Shown here one piece after another: positions 12,460 to 23,112 of a stretch of 64,000 nucleotides of DNA. Origin of the DNA: Lentimicrobiaceae bacterium (GTDB taxonomy: Bacteria > Bacteroidota > Bacteroidia > Bacteroidales > F082); contig PANC01000025.1 of NCBI GenBank assembly GCA_002708315.1, positions 1 to 64,000 on the forward strand, read 5' to 3'. The notes under the pieces were generated by a model, which saw only the letters and a program-made list of their open reading frames with translations, was not told the DNA's origin and ran no database searches. Position 1 is the stretch's first letter, and the number at the start of each line of letters is the position of its first letter. A program made the position numbers and the translations under genes.

Positions 12460-13857
12460 ATGAAAAATCTTATAATTATATTCACTTTTTTCACAACAAT
12501 CTCTTTCTTTTTATTTTCTTGCAATAAGAACAACAATGCTCCGGATGCAATATTGAACATATTCCCATCCACTGGATCAACCATGACACCTATAACAATA
12601 GATTTATCTCAGAGTACAGATTTGGAGGATAATATTGATGAACTTGAAATAAGAGTGGATTGGGAAAATGATGGCATATGGGATTCAGAATGGACAAGCG
12701 AGAAACAGCATACACAGAAATATGAGAATCAAGGAGAGCATACCATTAAAATTGAGATGCGTGATACAGATGATAATGTGACAAGCGCATTCGAATCATT
12801 TAGCATAACAAATAGTAGCAACTTAGTACCAGCAAACAGTCCTTTTAGTTATAATCTGGGTATTAATTATGAAACATGGACACAAGGCAGAAACCAAAGA
12901 GTTATTGGTAAGGACCTAGATACAATTACTAAATACTTCAGACTTATCAAGACTTTCCATACTGAAGGAGTTGGTACAACTGAAGTTGTAATTGACCCAA
13001 CAATGAAAGAAGTAATAGATTATGTGTTATCACATGATAACCTTAATATTGAGTTAGTAATGGGAACTGGTAATAATATGCTTGCAGATGGTGGTTATGG
13101 CACACCTTTTACAGCAGGTCATATGACTACCAAAACATACACAGACAGTTGGGTTCAAATGCTCATTAATTCATTTCAGAATGCAGATAACGTGATTAAA
13201 CATGTAAAATTAATTCTGCTGGGTAATGAAATAGATATGAACGGCCCGCCACTTAGTGATGCACATTATAAGGACTACTATTCTAGCTGGATTCCAGATT
13301 CATTTAATAACCTGAAAGCTTCACTGCAAGAAGCAGGATTGGGTAATATACCCATATCAACAACAATTGCAAATTATCCATTGTCCAATCCAAATGCGGA
13401 AGGAACAATGGTTCAATACACAAGTGTGAAGCACATAAAAGATAACTGGAGTTCCGTTTGGAACTCAAATAAATCTTTAGTGCTTTTTAATCAATACACA
13501 CTAAATAGTGGTAAAGATGTTGATTTTGGACCTGTCATTAATTATTTTGAAAATGTTGAGAAAACTTTAAATGGAACACCAAGTGTATATGTTGGAGAAA
13601 CTGGTTTTTCTGCAGAATATCAAGAAAGCAATGAAGCAATAGTAATAAATCAAGTCTTTTCATGGCTTGAGTCTCAATATACCAATAAAAAATTGACAGT
13701 ACCCCTTTTTATTTTTGATGCATTTGATAGGCCTGTTAAACCAGCAGGTCAAAAAAAGATGGGAATATTTAGTGATAACTCTGCAACTAATAATCCTGGC
13801 ACAGTAAAACCTGGAATTAATATTCCATCATGGACAATTAAACCAAAAGGTAAATGA
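12460..13857 (+). CDS. Lipoprotein with PKD-like domain and GH17-like glycosidase domain
   Basis: Lipobox LFSC; Ig/PKD-like N-terminus (TIDLSQSTDLED...RVDWENDGIWD); LLGNEIDM and VYVGETGFS resemble the GH17 acid/base (GNE) and nucleophile (ETG) segments. Confidence 0.5.
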   Translation: MKNLIIIFTFFTTISFFLFSCNKNNNAPDAILNIFPSTGSTMTPITIDLSQSTDLEDNIDELEIRVDWENDGIWDSEWTSEKQHTQKYENQGEHTIKIEMRDTDDNVTSAFESFSITNSSNLVPANSPFSYNLGINYETWTQGRNQRVIGKDLDTITKYFRLIKTFHTEGVGTTEVVIDPTMKEVIDYVLSHDNLNIELVMGTGNNMLADGGYGTPFTAGHMTTKTYTDSWVQMLINSFQNADNVIKHVKLILLGNEIDMNGPPLSDAHYKDYYSSWIPDSFNNLKASLQEAGLGNIPISTTIANYPLSNPNAEGTMVQYTSVKHIKDNWSSVWNSNKSLVLFNQYTLNSGKDVDFGPVINYFENVEKTLNGTPSVYVGETGFSAEYQESNEAIVINQVFSWLESQYTNKKLTVPLFIFDAFDRPVKPAGQKKMGIFSDNSATNNPGTVKPGINIPSWTIKPKGK

Positions 13858-14040
13858 TTTTCTGTTAAATCAAATTTATTACCACAGGTTCTTATAGGGA
13901 TAATTTATCTCCCTAATAATTATATCCTTCCTCCAAAAAAAACTAATTGATAGGCATACCATTCGTATAATTTAATGTCTTAAAAACAATAATACTTCTG
14001 TATTTTTGTTTTCCTAAATATTAAATAAATAAAATCAATT

Positions 14041-14781
14041 ATGAAAATTAGAATCATAACATTATTAACCATAATTTCAGCATTATTAATAGGTAGCTGT
14101 AACCTTGACGAAAATGATGGCCCTGCAAATCTTGAAATAACATTCAACCATAGAGTTGGTAATATGGATCTTAAATTTGATACCATTAAATATACCAATG
14201 CATATGGTAACGACTACAGTGTTACTACTTTAAAATACTTTGTTTCAGAGATCATACTAACAATGACAGATGGAACAAATGCAATTTTGAATAATGTGTT
14301 CTATGTTGATGCTCAAGACAACAACACAGGTAAAATATATATTAATGATATGCCAGTGGGTGATTATGAAAGTATTTCCTTTGTATTTGGACTCACAGAA
14401 CAATTCAATATTAGCAACTTATACCCTAATCCACCAGCAAGTAATATGGAATGGCCACAACCGTTGGGTGGAGGATATCATTACATGAAACTTGAAGGTA
14501 AATTTGATTCGACAAGCATTGTAAAAAACTATCAGGCACATACTGGAAGGTTGATGCAAACTCCACATTTTATTGAAGTGAATTTAAATTTTGACACTCC
14601 AATGGTACTATCCTATGACGGCGAATATAATCTAGATATTTACATGGATATTAATAATTGGTGGGTAAATCCAAATACCCTAGACCTAAATAACATTAGC
14701 GGGATAATGGGTAATGAAGAAATTCAAACCGAGTTAATGGAAAATGGTTCAAACGTATTTAATTTGGGTAATTTGGACTAG
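14041..14781 (+). CDS. MbnP-like lipoprotein
   Basis: Lipobox LIGSC; LEITFNHRVG, LKYFVSEI, NMEWPQPLGGGYHYMKLEGKF typical of the MbnP family. Confidence 0.75.
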   Translation: MKIRIITLLTIISALLIGSCNLDENDGPANLEITFNHRVGNMDLKFDTIKYTNAYGNDYSVTTLKYFVSEIILTMTDGTNAILNNVFYVDAQDNNTGKIYINDMPVGDYESISFVFGLTEQFNISNLYPNPPASNMEWPQPLGGGYHYMKLEGKFDSTSIVKNYQAHTGRLMQTPHFIEVNLNFDTPMVLSYDGEYNLDIYMDINNWWVNPNTLDLNNISGIMGNEEIQTELMENGSNVFNLGNLD

Positions 14782-14804
14782 AATTAAACAATTTTTATGG
14801 TAAA

Positions 14805-15881
14805 ATGAGATCCTGGATTTCCATATTATTTGCTCTTATAACTCTCATGCTTGTGCATGGGTGTAAAAAAGATGTTGTTCCGGATATACCAATTGAGGTT
14901 TATGATCCAACACCTTACATCCTTGAAAGCCCCAATGGCTTTCCTGATCTCATAATACCAGAAGATAACCCTATGACTGTGGAGGGTATTGAGCTTGGTA
15001 GACAGCTTTTCTACGATCCAATTCTCTCAGCTGATAATACTCAGTCATGTGGAAGTTGTCACAACCCTGCATTTTCATTTACTGATAACGGAAATCGATT
15101 TAGTGAGGGAATAGATAAAATAAAGGGTACCAGAAATTCTATGCCAGTGATGAACATTGGGTGGATGACCTCTTTATTTTGGGATGGTAGATCCCCAAGT
15201 ATGGAAGATCAAGCTCTCGAGCCAGTAACTAATCCCATAGAAATGCATCAGTCATGGCACGAAGCATCAATAAAACTAAATGGACATCCCAATTATCCTG
15301 ATATGTTTTTTGATGCATTTGGAATCAGAGAAATTGATTCAAGTTTAGTTGCTAAAGCCATTGCTCAATTTGAAAGAACATTAATATCTTCAGATTCAAA
15401 ATGGGATAGATATTTAAGAGGAGAAGCTACTCTAACTCAATCTGAATCTAGGGGCTATGAAATTTTCTTTACAGAAAAAGGTGATTGTTTCCATTGCCAT
15501 TCTACCATACTTTATACAGATAACCTATTTCACAATAATGGACTTGATTCCATATTCACGGATATAGGTCTTGCAGACTTTACCAAGAACCCACTTGATG
15601 TTGGAAAATTCAAAACACCTTCACTCAGGAATATAACATTAACTGGACCTTACATGCATGACGGCCGATTTAATACACTTGAAGAAGTAATAGAATTTTA
15701 TAGTCATGACCTTGTGTGGTCTCCTACAATTGATCCGCTTATGAAAAAAGTAGGTCAGGGCGGTGTAAACCTCACTGAGCAGGAAAAAATGAATCTACTA
15801 GCTTTTATTAAAACTCTTACTGACACCACATTTACTAATAACCCTGACTACTCAGACCCATTTAATAATGAATCTTTTTAA
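14805..15881 (+). CDS. MbnH/MauG-type diheme cytochrome c peroxidase-family protein
   Basis: Two CxxCH motifs (CGSCH, CFHCH), GRQLFYDPILSADNTQSCGSCHNP, FKTPSLRNITLTGPYMHDGRF. Confidence 0.9.
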   Translation: MRSWISILFALITLMLVHGCKKDVVPDIPIEVYDPTPYILESPNGFPDLIIPEDNPMTVEGIELGRQLFYDPILSADNTQSCGSCHNPAFSFTDNGNRFSEGIDKIKGTRNSMPVMNIGWMTSLFWDGRSPSMEDQALEPVTNPIEMHQSWHEASIKLNGHPNYPDMFFDAFGIREIDSSLVAKAIAQFERTLISSDSKWDRYLRGEATLTQSESRGYEIFFTEKGDCFHCHSTILYTDNLFHNNGLDSIFTDIGLADFTKNPLDVGKFKTPSLRNITLTGPYMHDGRFNTLEEVIEFYSHDLVWSPTIDPLMKKVGQGGVNLTEQEKMNLLAFIKTLTDTTFTNNPDYSDPFNNESF

Positions 15882-18069
15882 CCTAAAATATTTCCAATTA
15901 TTAATAGTTTACTCCCTTGCATCATGCCTCCCATATTTTGGTTATTCACAAATGCAATTGGTAAAATTTGATTCCATAGAAGTAAGCTCAAACGGGGAGC
16001 AACTATTAAATCCTTGGGCTGGAGGTTTTAATAGCCCACAATTCTCTGAAATAGACTTAAACAATGATGGGATTAAGGATTTATTCACATTTGAACGTGA
16101 TTGGTATGGAATGTCAAAATGTTTCCTTAATAAAGGTGGATATATGGAAACTTATTACGTACATAGTCCTGAGTACGAACATTTATTTCCATCCATGCAA
16201 AACTGGGCTTTACTTGCTGACTATAATTGCGATGGTAAAGCAGATATTTTCACAAGTGCTACAGCTGGAATTGCAGTTTATAGAAACGATTCACAGGAAA
16301 CTTTAAGTTTCACAAAGGTAAGTAGTCTGCTTAAAGCTGAAACACCAGAAGGATTAACGAATATTTTTGTAAGTCCTCCTGACTTGCCCGCCATAACTGA
16401 TATCGATATGGATGGTGATCTGGACATATTATCATTTGGTATTTTGGGTAATACGGTTTTTTTCTATAAAAATATGTCCATGGAGAAATATGGTACTTGT
16501 GAAGCTCTTGAATTTGAATTAGCAACGGAATGTTGGGGTTATTTTTCTGAAAGTTCCCAAGATAATAGCATAACTCTTTTCGACAGCTGTGAAAACAAAA
16601 AATATAAACTTAATAGTTCGTCAAGACACGCAGGTTCAGCACTTTTAGCAATAGACCTTAATAATGATATGCTAAAAGACATACTGATTGGAGATATCTC
16701 TTATAGCAATACAACTATGCTTAACAATGGTGGGAGTATTGATGAGGCTTACATGACCTATTCTGATACTGCATTCCCTTCATATGATGTAAAAATAGAT
16801 CTTAAGGTATTTCCAGCAACATACCACATTGATATAAACAACGATAACAAAAAAGATCTAATCGTCAGCCCAAATAACCCATTTACTTCTGAGAATTTCA
16901 ATAACATATGGCACTACAATAATATATCTACCAGTGGTGCTAATGTTTTTGAGTTTAAGGGTACTTCATTTCTGCAGGAAGGCATGATAGATGTTGGAGA
17001 AGGTGCCAAGGCTGGATTTATTGACATAAACAATGATGGTTTAATGGATATACTAACAGGTAATTTTGGTTATTACAATGGAACGGGTAATTACGAAAGT
17101 GGCCTTCTACTTATGATAAATACTGGCACCCCCACAATACCTAAATATAATATTATAAATACTGATTACAATCAACTATCAGCCCTAAATTTAAGTGGTA
17201 TTTACCCTTGCTTTGGTGACATGGATAATGATGGCGACATGGATATGATAAGTGGAGATGAGCAAGGTAAAATTCATCTTTTTACAAATAATGCCTTACC
17301 AGGAGAGAATGCTAATTTTATCCTCACTGACCCAAATTATATGAATATTGATGTTGGAGAGTCATCAATCCCACAAGTATATGACATTGATAATGACGGT
17401 AAGCTAGATCTTTTAGTGGGGGAGAAAAGTGGGACCTTAAACTATTTTAAAAACACTGGTAGTGCAGAACAGGCATTCTTCAGTTCTTTTCCAACCAACA
17501 ATTTATTTGGTGGTATTGATGTTATGGCAGAATGTTGTGGTGGCTATAGCTCTCCATATTTCACCCAAGACACAGCTGGAAATGATGTTTTATATGTTAG
17601 CTCTGAAGATGGTTACCTTTATAAATATGGAGATATAGATGGTAATTTAAATGGAAAGTTTGAGCTCGAAGATTCCTTGTTTGTAAATGCGCTTAGAGCA
17701 ACTGTATCAGGTGGTGACATTAATAATGATGGTAAAGATGAGATTATTATTGGTGAATTTACTGGGGGAATTTCCATTTTGAAAAATGGGTCTCCATCAT
17801 GGTTAGCAATATCAAACCTTTCAAAGGCAAAAAATGATATCTTAATTTTTCCAAATCCTGCCTCAAATAAAATTAAAGTAATGAGTCCAAATTTTAGAAT
17901 TACAACAATCAGTGTTCATAATATAATGGGACAACTGGTAAAAGAGATTTCATTAAAAGATAGGCCATACGAGACTGAAATTAATATATCAGATATTAAA
18001 AGTGGAATATACATGGTTAGCGTACGCACCAAGAAACTAATTCAACAAAAAAAATTATTCGTGAATTGA
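15868..18069 (+). CDS. T9SS-exported FG-GAP/VCBS-repeat protein
   Basis: About nine DxNxDGxxD-type calcium-binding repeats (DLNNDGIKD, DIDMDGDLD, DMDNDGDMD, DIDNDGKLD etc.) and a C-terminal sorting domain (FPNPASNKIKV...SGIYMVSVRTKK); start overlaps upstream stop by 14 bp. Confidence 0.85.
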   Translation: MNLFNLKYFQLLIVYSLASCLPYFGYSQMQLVKFDSIEVSSNGEQLLNPWAGGFNSPQFSEIDLNNDGIKDLFTFERDWYGMSKCFLNKGGYMETYYVHSPEYEHLFPSMQNWALLADYNCDGKADIFTSATAGIAVYRNDSQETLSFTKVSSLLKAETPEGLTNIFVSPPDLPAITDIDMDGDLDILSFGILGNTVFFYKNMSMEKYGTCEALEFELATECWGYFSESSQDNSITLFDSCENKKYKLNSSSRHAGSALLAIDLNNDMLKDILIGDISYSNTTMLNNGGSIDEAYMTYSDTAFPSYDVKIDLKVFPATYHIDINNDNKKDLIVSPNNPFTSENFNNIWHYNNISTSGANVFEFKGTSFLQEGMIDVGEGAKAGFIDINNDGLMDILTGNFGYYNGTGNYESGLLLMINTGTPTIPKYNIINTDYNQLSALNLSGIYPCFGDMDNDGDMDMISGDEQGKIHLFTNNALPGENANFILTDPNYMNIDVGESSIPQVYDIDNDGKLDLLVGEKSGTLNYFKNTGSAEQAFFSSFPTNNLFGGIDVMAECCGGYSSPYFTQDTAGNDVLYVSSEDGYLYKYGDIDGNLNGKFELEDSLFVNALRATVSGGDINNDGKDEIIIGEFTGGISILKNGSPSWLAISNLSKAKNDILIFPNPASNKIKVMSPNFRITTISVHNIMGQLVKEISLKDRPYETEINISDIKSGIYMVSVRTKKLIQQKKLFVN

Positions 18070-18100
18070 CCTAAAATTGATTAGGTTAATTAAAGTGGCA

Positions 18101-19678
18101 TCATAGTTTAATAACTGATATGGGTTTGATAATGGTAGATCCATTAACAATCCTAATGGTATAAACCCCTTTTGCAAACTCCTCACCAATTTGGATACTT
18201 GATTGGTTTTCATAAATTGGTATTTCCTTTACCAACACCCCACTGATGGAGCGAACCTCAATAAATGCATTTGGTTGTAATATATTTTCTATGTTATATT
18301 TTAAGTTCATAGATGTTATAAAAGGGTTAGGACCTGCCTTCATTTGAGCATTTTCTTCCTCCTCACCAATACTTGTAAACCAACCATTTAGCTCAACCTC
18401 TAATTCGGTTAGCACACCGTTATCCAATGAAATTCCTTCAAGTGTTTTTGAGTTGTAACTAGGATGTGAGAATTCAATATCATAAACACCCGATGTAGGA
18501 GTACCAAATGCATAACTACCATCAAATGAAGTGCTTTCTTGATAGGTTGTGCCCTTTATTTTTACAACTACATTATTTATTGAGTTACCGGTAATACTAT
18601 CCGTTACAAAGCCTTCAAGGTAACATGCTCTAATATAATCTGGGCCTAATACATATAGACCTTCTTCTATATCGGAAGCTAAAATATTACCTGAAGGAAG
18701 GAATGGATAGGTCCCCCAACTACCATGAAACCCACCACCCGAGAAGTTAGGTGAAGTGTCATAATTACCAACCTCGATAAGGTTACCTGGGCGTGCAGCA
18801 TCATGAATTGTAATTCCATCAGTATAATATGATGTTACAATAAAATCATTAAGCACATGGACATTATGGGGTATTACATTTTCTCCAGGACTAGACTGAA
18901 CTTTGTCGACTTCAATAATATTATCTAGATTAGACACATCATATGATCCAATATATCCACCTTCAACCTCATCGGTGGTAAAAAGATAATTGCCATTATC
19001 TGAAATCCATGCATTATGTGTGAAAAAGCCTGGTGTATTCTTTGTAGCAATTGCATATGGATTTGAAGGATCACTTACATCAACTGCAGAAAAGAATCCA
19101 TTATAAATTGCAGCGCCCCACAGGGTATCGCCTCTTGCCATACCATCGTGAAAATAATAATCATTAAATATCCCAAGTTCTATGGGATTCATGGGATCAT
19201 TAGTCAAATCACAGATAATCGCCCCACCTTGACCGTTATTAGCTCCAAATATATATAGCTTTCCTGTTTCATCTATGTATAAATTATGTACCGTTGTAAA
19301 TGAATTCTGGGAACCAGTATAATAGGATACATTAGTAACTGGCCCTGGAAGTGGACTAAGATCAACTATTAGTATTCCATCTCCACCCTCGGTCGAAACG
19401 TAAGCATGGCTTCCCCATGTTTTTATATCTCTCCAGATTGATGATACTCCTGGTTCAAAAAATACCTCAACTAGATTTGAAGGGTCAGTTACATTAACCA
19501 CAGAAAACCCATCGAATGCTCCAATGAGGGCATATTCATTTAAATCTGAATCCGAATAACCCCATATGTCGCTAAGCTCATTAGTATATGGCTTAAAGCC
19601 TAATTCAACAATATTTAATTGAGCGTATGTAAGGTTAATGGTCAATACTATAAGTAGAGTAGATAATAAATTTTTCAT
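18101..19678 (-). CDS. Choice-of-anchor-B/LVIVP-repeat protein with T9SS C-terminal domain
   Basis: Repeated VVNVTDPSNLVEV, VDVSDPSNPYAI, YDVSNLDNIIEV; carboxypeptidase-regulatory-like domain; terminal GPNPFITSMNLKY...KGVYTIRIVNG. Confidence 0.8.
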   Translation of the reverse strand: MKNLLSTLLIVLTINLTYAQLNIVELGFKPYTNELSDIWGYSDSDLNEYALIGAFDGFSVVNVTDPSNLVEVFFEPGVSSIWRDIKTWGSHAYVSTEGGDGILIVDLSPLPGPVTNVSYYTGSQNSFTTVHNLYIDETGKLYIFGANNGQGGAIICDLTNDPMNPIELGIFNDYYFHDGMARGDTLWGAAIYNGFFSAVDVSDPSNPYAIATKNTPGFFTHNAWISDNGNYLFTTDEVEGGYIGSYDVSNLDNIIEVDKVQSSPGENVIPHNVHVLNDFIVTSYYTDGITIHDAARPGNLIEVGNYDTSPNFSGGGFHGSWGTYPFLPSGNILASDIEEGLYVLGPDYIRACYLEGFVTDSITGNSINNVVVKIKGTTYQESTSFDGSYAFGTPTSGVYDIEFSHPSYNSKTLEGISLDNGVLTELEVELNGWFTSIGEEEENAQMKAGPNPFITSMNLKYNIENILQPNAFIEVRSISGVLVKEIPIYENQSSIQIGEEFAKGVYTIRIVNGSTIIKPISVIKL

Positions 19679-19886
19679 ATGTTGTTATGGTTAGTTCTTC
19701 ATGTTTACAACTGCAAGACACCCAATACTGCAATTGGGTTCGCTATTAACAATATTTTAACAAAAAATATTATGTATGTATAATATATTATTTTTAAGCC
19801 AAATTTAATAAAACAATAATCACAAGAAAAAAAAATTACATAAATATACAGTGAGGTAATTTTATTTACACCCAAATTTAAAAGTC

Positions 19887-21539
19887 ATGAAACTACAACA
19901 TTTTGGCATTATACTATTTATTATATTTTCATTTAATATAAATTTCATACTAGCAGATAATGATGGAACAAATAGATACGTGCCAGTCGATATCACCTCG
20001 GAAGGTATTCCTGGATTTGACTACCCCACCTCAGATATAAAAATTCAAAACTGGGTTGCATCAGCAAATTCTGATAGCCTTTATAAGCATGCCTGGAATT
20101 TATGGTTAGCTATTAATCAGAAATCAAATCAAGTGTACGAAGGAGATACCTTGTTAATATGGGAAACATGGTTTACAATGGATGAAATTGTTGAGATTAC
20201 TAAGAATCCCATAACTCAATTTAGTAGAAATGAACGATTTAGAGCTGAATTAAATATTCCTGCTCAAATACTTAAATTTGATCATCTAACCATGGAAACT
20301 TCAGATGACACTGTCTTTGAGAATGTTAAATATAGTCCAGCTTCTGCAGATTATGTTATTTCTAATAAGATTCTGCTAAGATCTACACTTGATTCACTTT
20401 TAGCCCTTGGTGAAGGACTGAGTTTTCCAAGCGCTGCCATGAATATTAAACCAGTATGGAAAGTAATTAATAAGAGTAATCTTAATGCTTCAGGTTTGTT
20501 CTCGTTTAAAGCATGGACTGGACCACCTGCAGGTGATACGGTACCTTTCCCTCAAAATGACTGGAAAGGCTGTGTTTATGTAAACCCAGAAATTGGATCT
20601 ACTGGAGCTACTAAAGTTGATACAACTTGTAATAACCCTAATGTGTCAAACACATATTATATTGATGATTTTATTCATTACAAAATTGACTCAGCAAATG
20701 CAGCAGGTCTTAATCTATTATACAATTTTAAATGTGAAGTTGGTGACTATGCCATACTAGTTGGCATGCATATGACAACAGCTGAGATTGACAGGTGGAC
20801 ATGGGAAACGTTTTGGTGGACTCCTAACCCAGAGGCTCCATCATTTCCAAGTTTACCCGAAATAGTAGATGCCCGACCTGTGGGTATTACCGGCGCTGCT
20901 GCTCATTATGCTTTAGCTATTACCTATCAGATGGTAGTACCTGTTCAGCCTTATTATGGAGGAAGTAGTGTTGGCGATATATTATATGCATATAACCCAT
21001 ATTTAGAGCCCCCTTTTGGTCCTGCAAGCTTAGATAATCAGAATGGAACATTTGCAGAAGTAATTAATTCACAGGGACAATCAGTTGTTAACAAAGTAGG
21101 GATAAGAACAAATTGCATGAGTTGTCATGCCAATGCAAACTGGGGACCAGGAGGCTGGCAAAAAGATCGTTTAGGTTATATTGGTGATGGTTACATTGAC
21201 ATGGGGCCCAATTCTTCTCACTGGGAGGGAGTAATTCAAGCCGATTTCGCATGGAGTGTTGTTAATAATGCCATTGATGATATTTCTTCGGTAGATGAAT
21301 TATCGTATAAATCTCCAAGTTGGTCATACTATCCAAACCCAGCTAAGAATAATATTTATATTTCAACAAAGACATTCAGAGAGAATTCAACTCTTAATAT
21401 CTATAGCCTTTCAGGAAAATTGATTTATACTCAAGTATTAGATGAACTATCCTCTAATACTATAAATATTACAAGTTTTACTTCTGGCATTTATTTATTA
21501 AGACTTGATGGAGAAACCATGAAGCTGGTAATACAATAG
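19887..21539 (+). CDS. Secreted protein with single c-type heme motif and T9SS C-terminal domain
   Basis: Signal peptide; NCMSCHANANWG (CxxCH); YPNPAKNNIYISTKTF...FTSGIYLLRLDGETMKLVIQ. Confidence 0.75.
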   Translation: MKLQHFGIILFIIFSFNINFILADNDGTNRYVPVDITSEGIPGFDYPTSDIKIQNWVASANSDSLYKHAWNLWLAINQKSNQVYEGDTLLIWETWFTMDEIVEITKNPITQFSRNERFRAELNIPAQILKFDHLTMETSDDTVFENVKYSPASADYVISNKILLRSTLDSLLALGEGLSFPSAAMNIKPVWKVINKSNLNASGLFSFKAWTGPPAGDTVPFPQNDWKGCVYVNPEIGSTGATKVDTTCNNPNVSNTYYIDDFIHYKIDSANAAGLNLLYNFKCEVGDYAILVGMHMTTAEIDRWTWETFWWTPNPEAPSFPSLPEIVDARPVGITGAAAHYALAITYQMVVPVQPYYGGSSVGDILYAYNPYLEPPFGPASLDNQNGTFAEVINSQGQSVVNKVGIRTNCMSCHANANWGPGGWQKDRLGYIGDGYIDMGPNSSHWEGVIQADFAWSVVNNAIDDISSVDELSYKSPSWSYYPNPAKNNIYISTKTFRENSTLNIYSLSGKLIYTQVLDELSSNTINITSFTSGIYLLRLDGETMKLVIQ

Positions 21540-21589
21540 CATAATAAATATTATGTATAGTAAAACTAATAGGCCGAAGATTGTTTTAA

Positions 21590-22882
21590 CTACGGAATTA
21601 TCTTAATAGTTTCAAAGGAATATACTCCGTCTTGTTTAACAACTCTGAACACTTCGTAGGGTGTAACAGTATTACCTTGACTATCGATGTTGCAATTACC
21701 ACTGGCTCCAATATAATCAATATTGAAAGTTTGTGCAGATGCTTTCATGCTTTCCCAACCTTGAGAAGGTTTTACTATCTCATCACCAGATATTGCATCG
21801 GAAACAGGTCGTATATTATTAGCAACAAGTTCTCTAAAAGCAGCTATGGTAATCATGCCTACATCTTGAAATGATTTCTGTATAGCAAGTGCATAAATAT
21901 AGCCTAGGTCGTAGAACTGTGCATTAAATGGGCCTACATCATGATTATATTTCAAAAGAAGATCTTCACGAAAATATTTATATTCAGTACTTGAGGTATC
22001 CGCCGATGGAGTGGCTCCAAAATTCCTTGGATGACCATTAATATCGCCGAGAAGATAGTCGATTGGCAAGGTAAAAAATTCATTTCCAGCAAAACCATCA
22101 CTCAATAAAAATGAAGTTTGTTCTAATAAATTATTATTGTTCATGTTATTGAGAGCTGTGAAAAACTCACTGTAAACATCCGGATTTAGCATTGATATAA
22201 ATATTCCTTCAGGATTACTCTCCAATAATTCATTTATCTTAGATTCTAAGTTTGGATCACCTTGACTAAATTCCACAATGGCAGGTATCTCACTTTCGTA
22301 TGACTCTGCAAATGCAGTAGCAAGATCTTCAGAATATGGGTCACCTTTTTCAAATGCAATGGCAATGGAACTAATCCCATACTCTGCAGCTTGCTGTGTT
22401 AGAACATTTGCCTCAAAAGAATTAGGTGAGCATAGCCTTTGAAAATATGGAGATACGTTTGATAAACTACCATCGGTTGCAGATCCAGCTATGACTGGAT
22501 ATAATTCAGGTATAACAATTTCATTAATCCCCAGAGTGGATGAAGAAAAGCTTGATACAAAACCAATTAAATTTTCTGATTCATCTATTATATTATTAGC
22601 TGCCAATGCTGCTGATATTTGTCTATCCGATCCTTCTGAACTCTTTACATCTAATCTAATTTCATATCCATCACCAACTCCACCAGCATTATTAATTTCA
22701 TCTATAGCAGTTCGTAAAGAATTTTCGCTAAGAGTTCCATCTTCCAAATCCATGGGTAGGATCACCCCAAGAGTAAAATATTTTTCATTATTATTTGAGT
22801 CATCGTTTTTATTACAGCCTATTTGTGAGAGAAATAAAACTGATAATAGCAATAATACAGTTAATAGATTATTAGTTTTCAT
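21590..22882 (-). CDS. ABC-type branched-chain amino-acid-like periplasmic substrate-binding lipoprotein
   Basis: Lipobox LSQIGC; TLGVILPMDLEDG...AIDEINNAGGVGDGYEIRL, type I periplasmic binding protein layout. Confidence 0.8.
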   Translation of the reverse strand: MKTNNLLTVLLLLSVLFLSQIGCNKNDDSNNNEKYFTLGVILPMDLEDGTLSENSLRTAIDEINNAGGVGDGYEIRLDVKSSEGSDRQISAALAANNIIDESENLIGFVSSFSSSTLGINEIVIPELYPVIAGSATDGSLSNVSPYFQRLCSPNSFEANVLTQQAAEYGISSIAIAFEKGDPYSEDLATAFAESYESEIPAIVEFSQGDPNLESKINELLESNPEGIFISMLNPDVYSEFFTALNNMNNNNLLEQTSFLLSDGFAGNEFFTLPIDYLLGDINGHPRNFGATPSADTSSTEYKYFREDLLLKYNHDVGPFNAQFYDLGYIYALAIQKSFQDVGMITIAAFRELVANNIRPVSDAISGDEIVKPSQGWESMKASAQTFNIDYIGASGNCNIDSQGNTVTPYEVFRVVKQDGVYSFETIKIIP

Positions 22883-23079
22883 ATAGAATAAATTTAGTTG
22901 TAAAAAGTTTCTGCCTATTTTGAAGATTCAAAAATAATTTTTTTTCTATTCTATCGATAGATAAAATTAAATAAATCATTATCCATTATTATATCACAAA
23001 TATTCCTGTTGAATTAAAAAGCTAATGCATATATAGTTAGTCTATCAATTTATTGCTTAACTATTAGTAATAGAATTCC

Positions 23080-23087
23080 TATATTTG
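23080..23087 (+). promoter_or_regulatory. Bacteroidota -7 box (TATATTTG) upstream of yifB
   Basis: TAnnTTTG match 26 bp before the ATG. Confidence 0.5.
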
Positions 23088-23112
23088 TTAATCAACACCT
23101 AAGAATTAACCC

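Noticed and set aside
15868-18069. DNA repeats within the FG-GAP gene
   Set aside because: Repetition is at protein-motif level (DxNxDG) and diverged in DNA; explained by VCBS/FG-GAP repeats
22491-22886. 131 aa ORF antisense to the substrate-binding lipoprotein
   Set aside because: Mirror of a coding sequence, low-complexity composition, no start context
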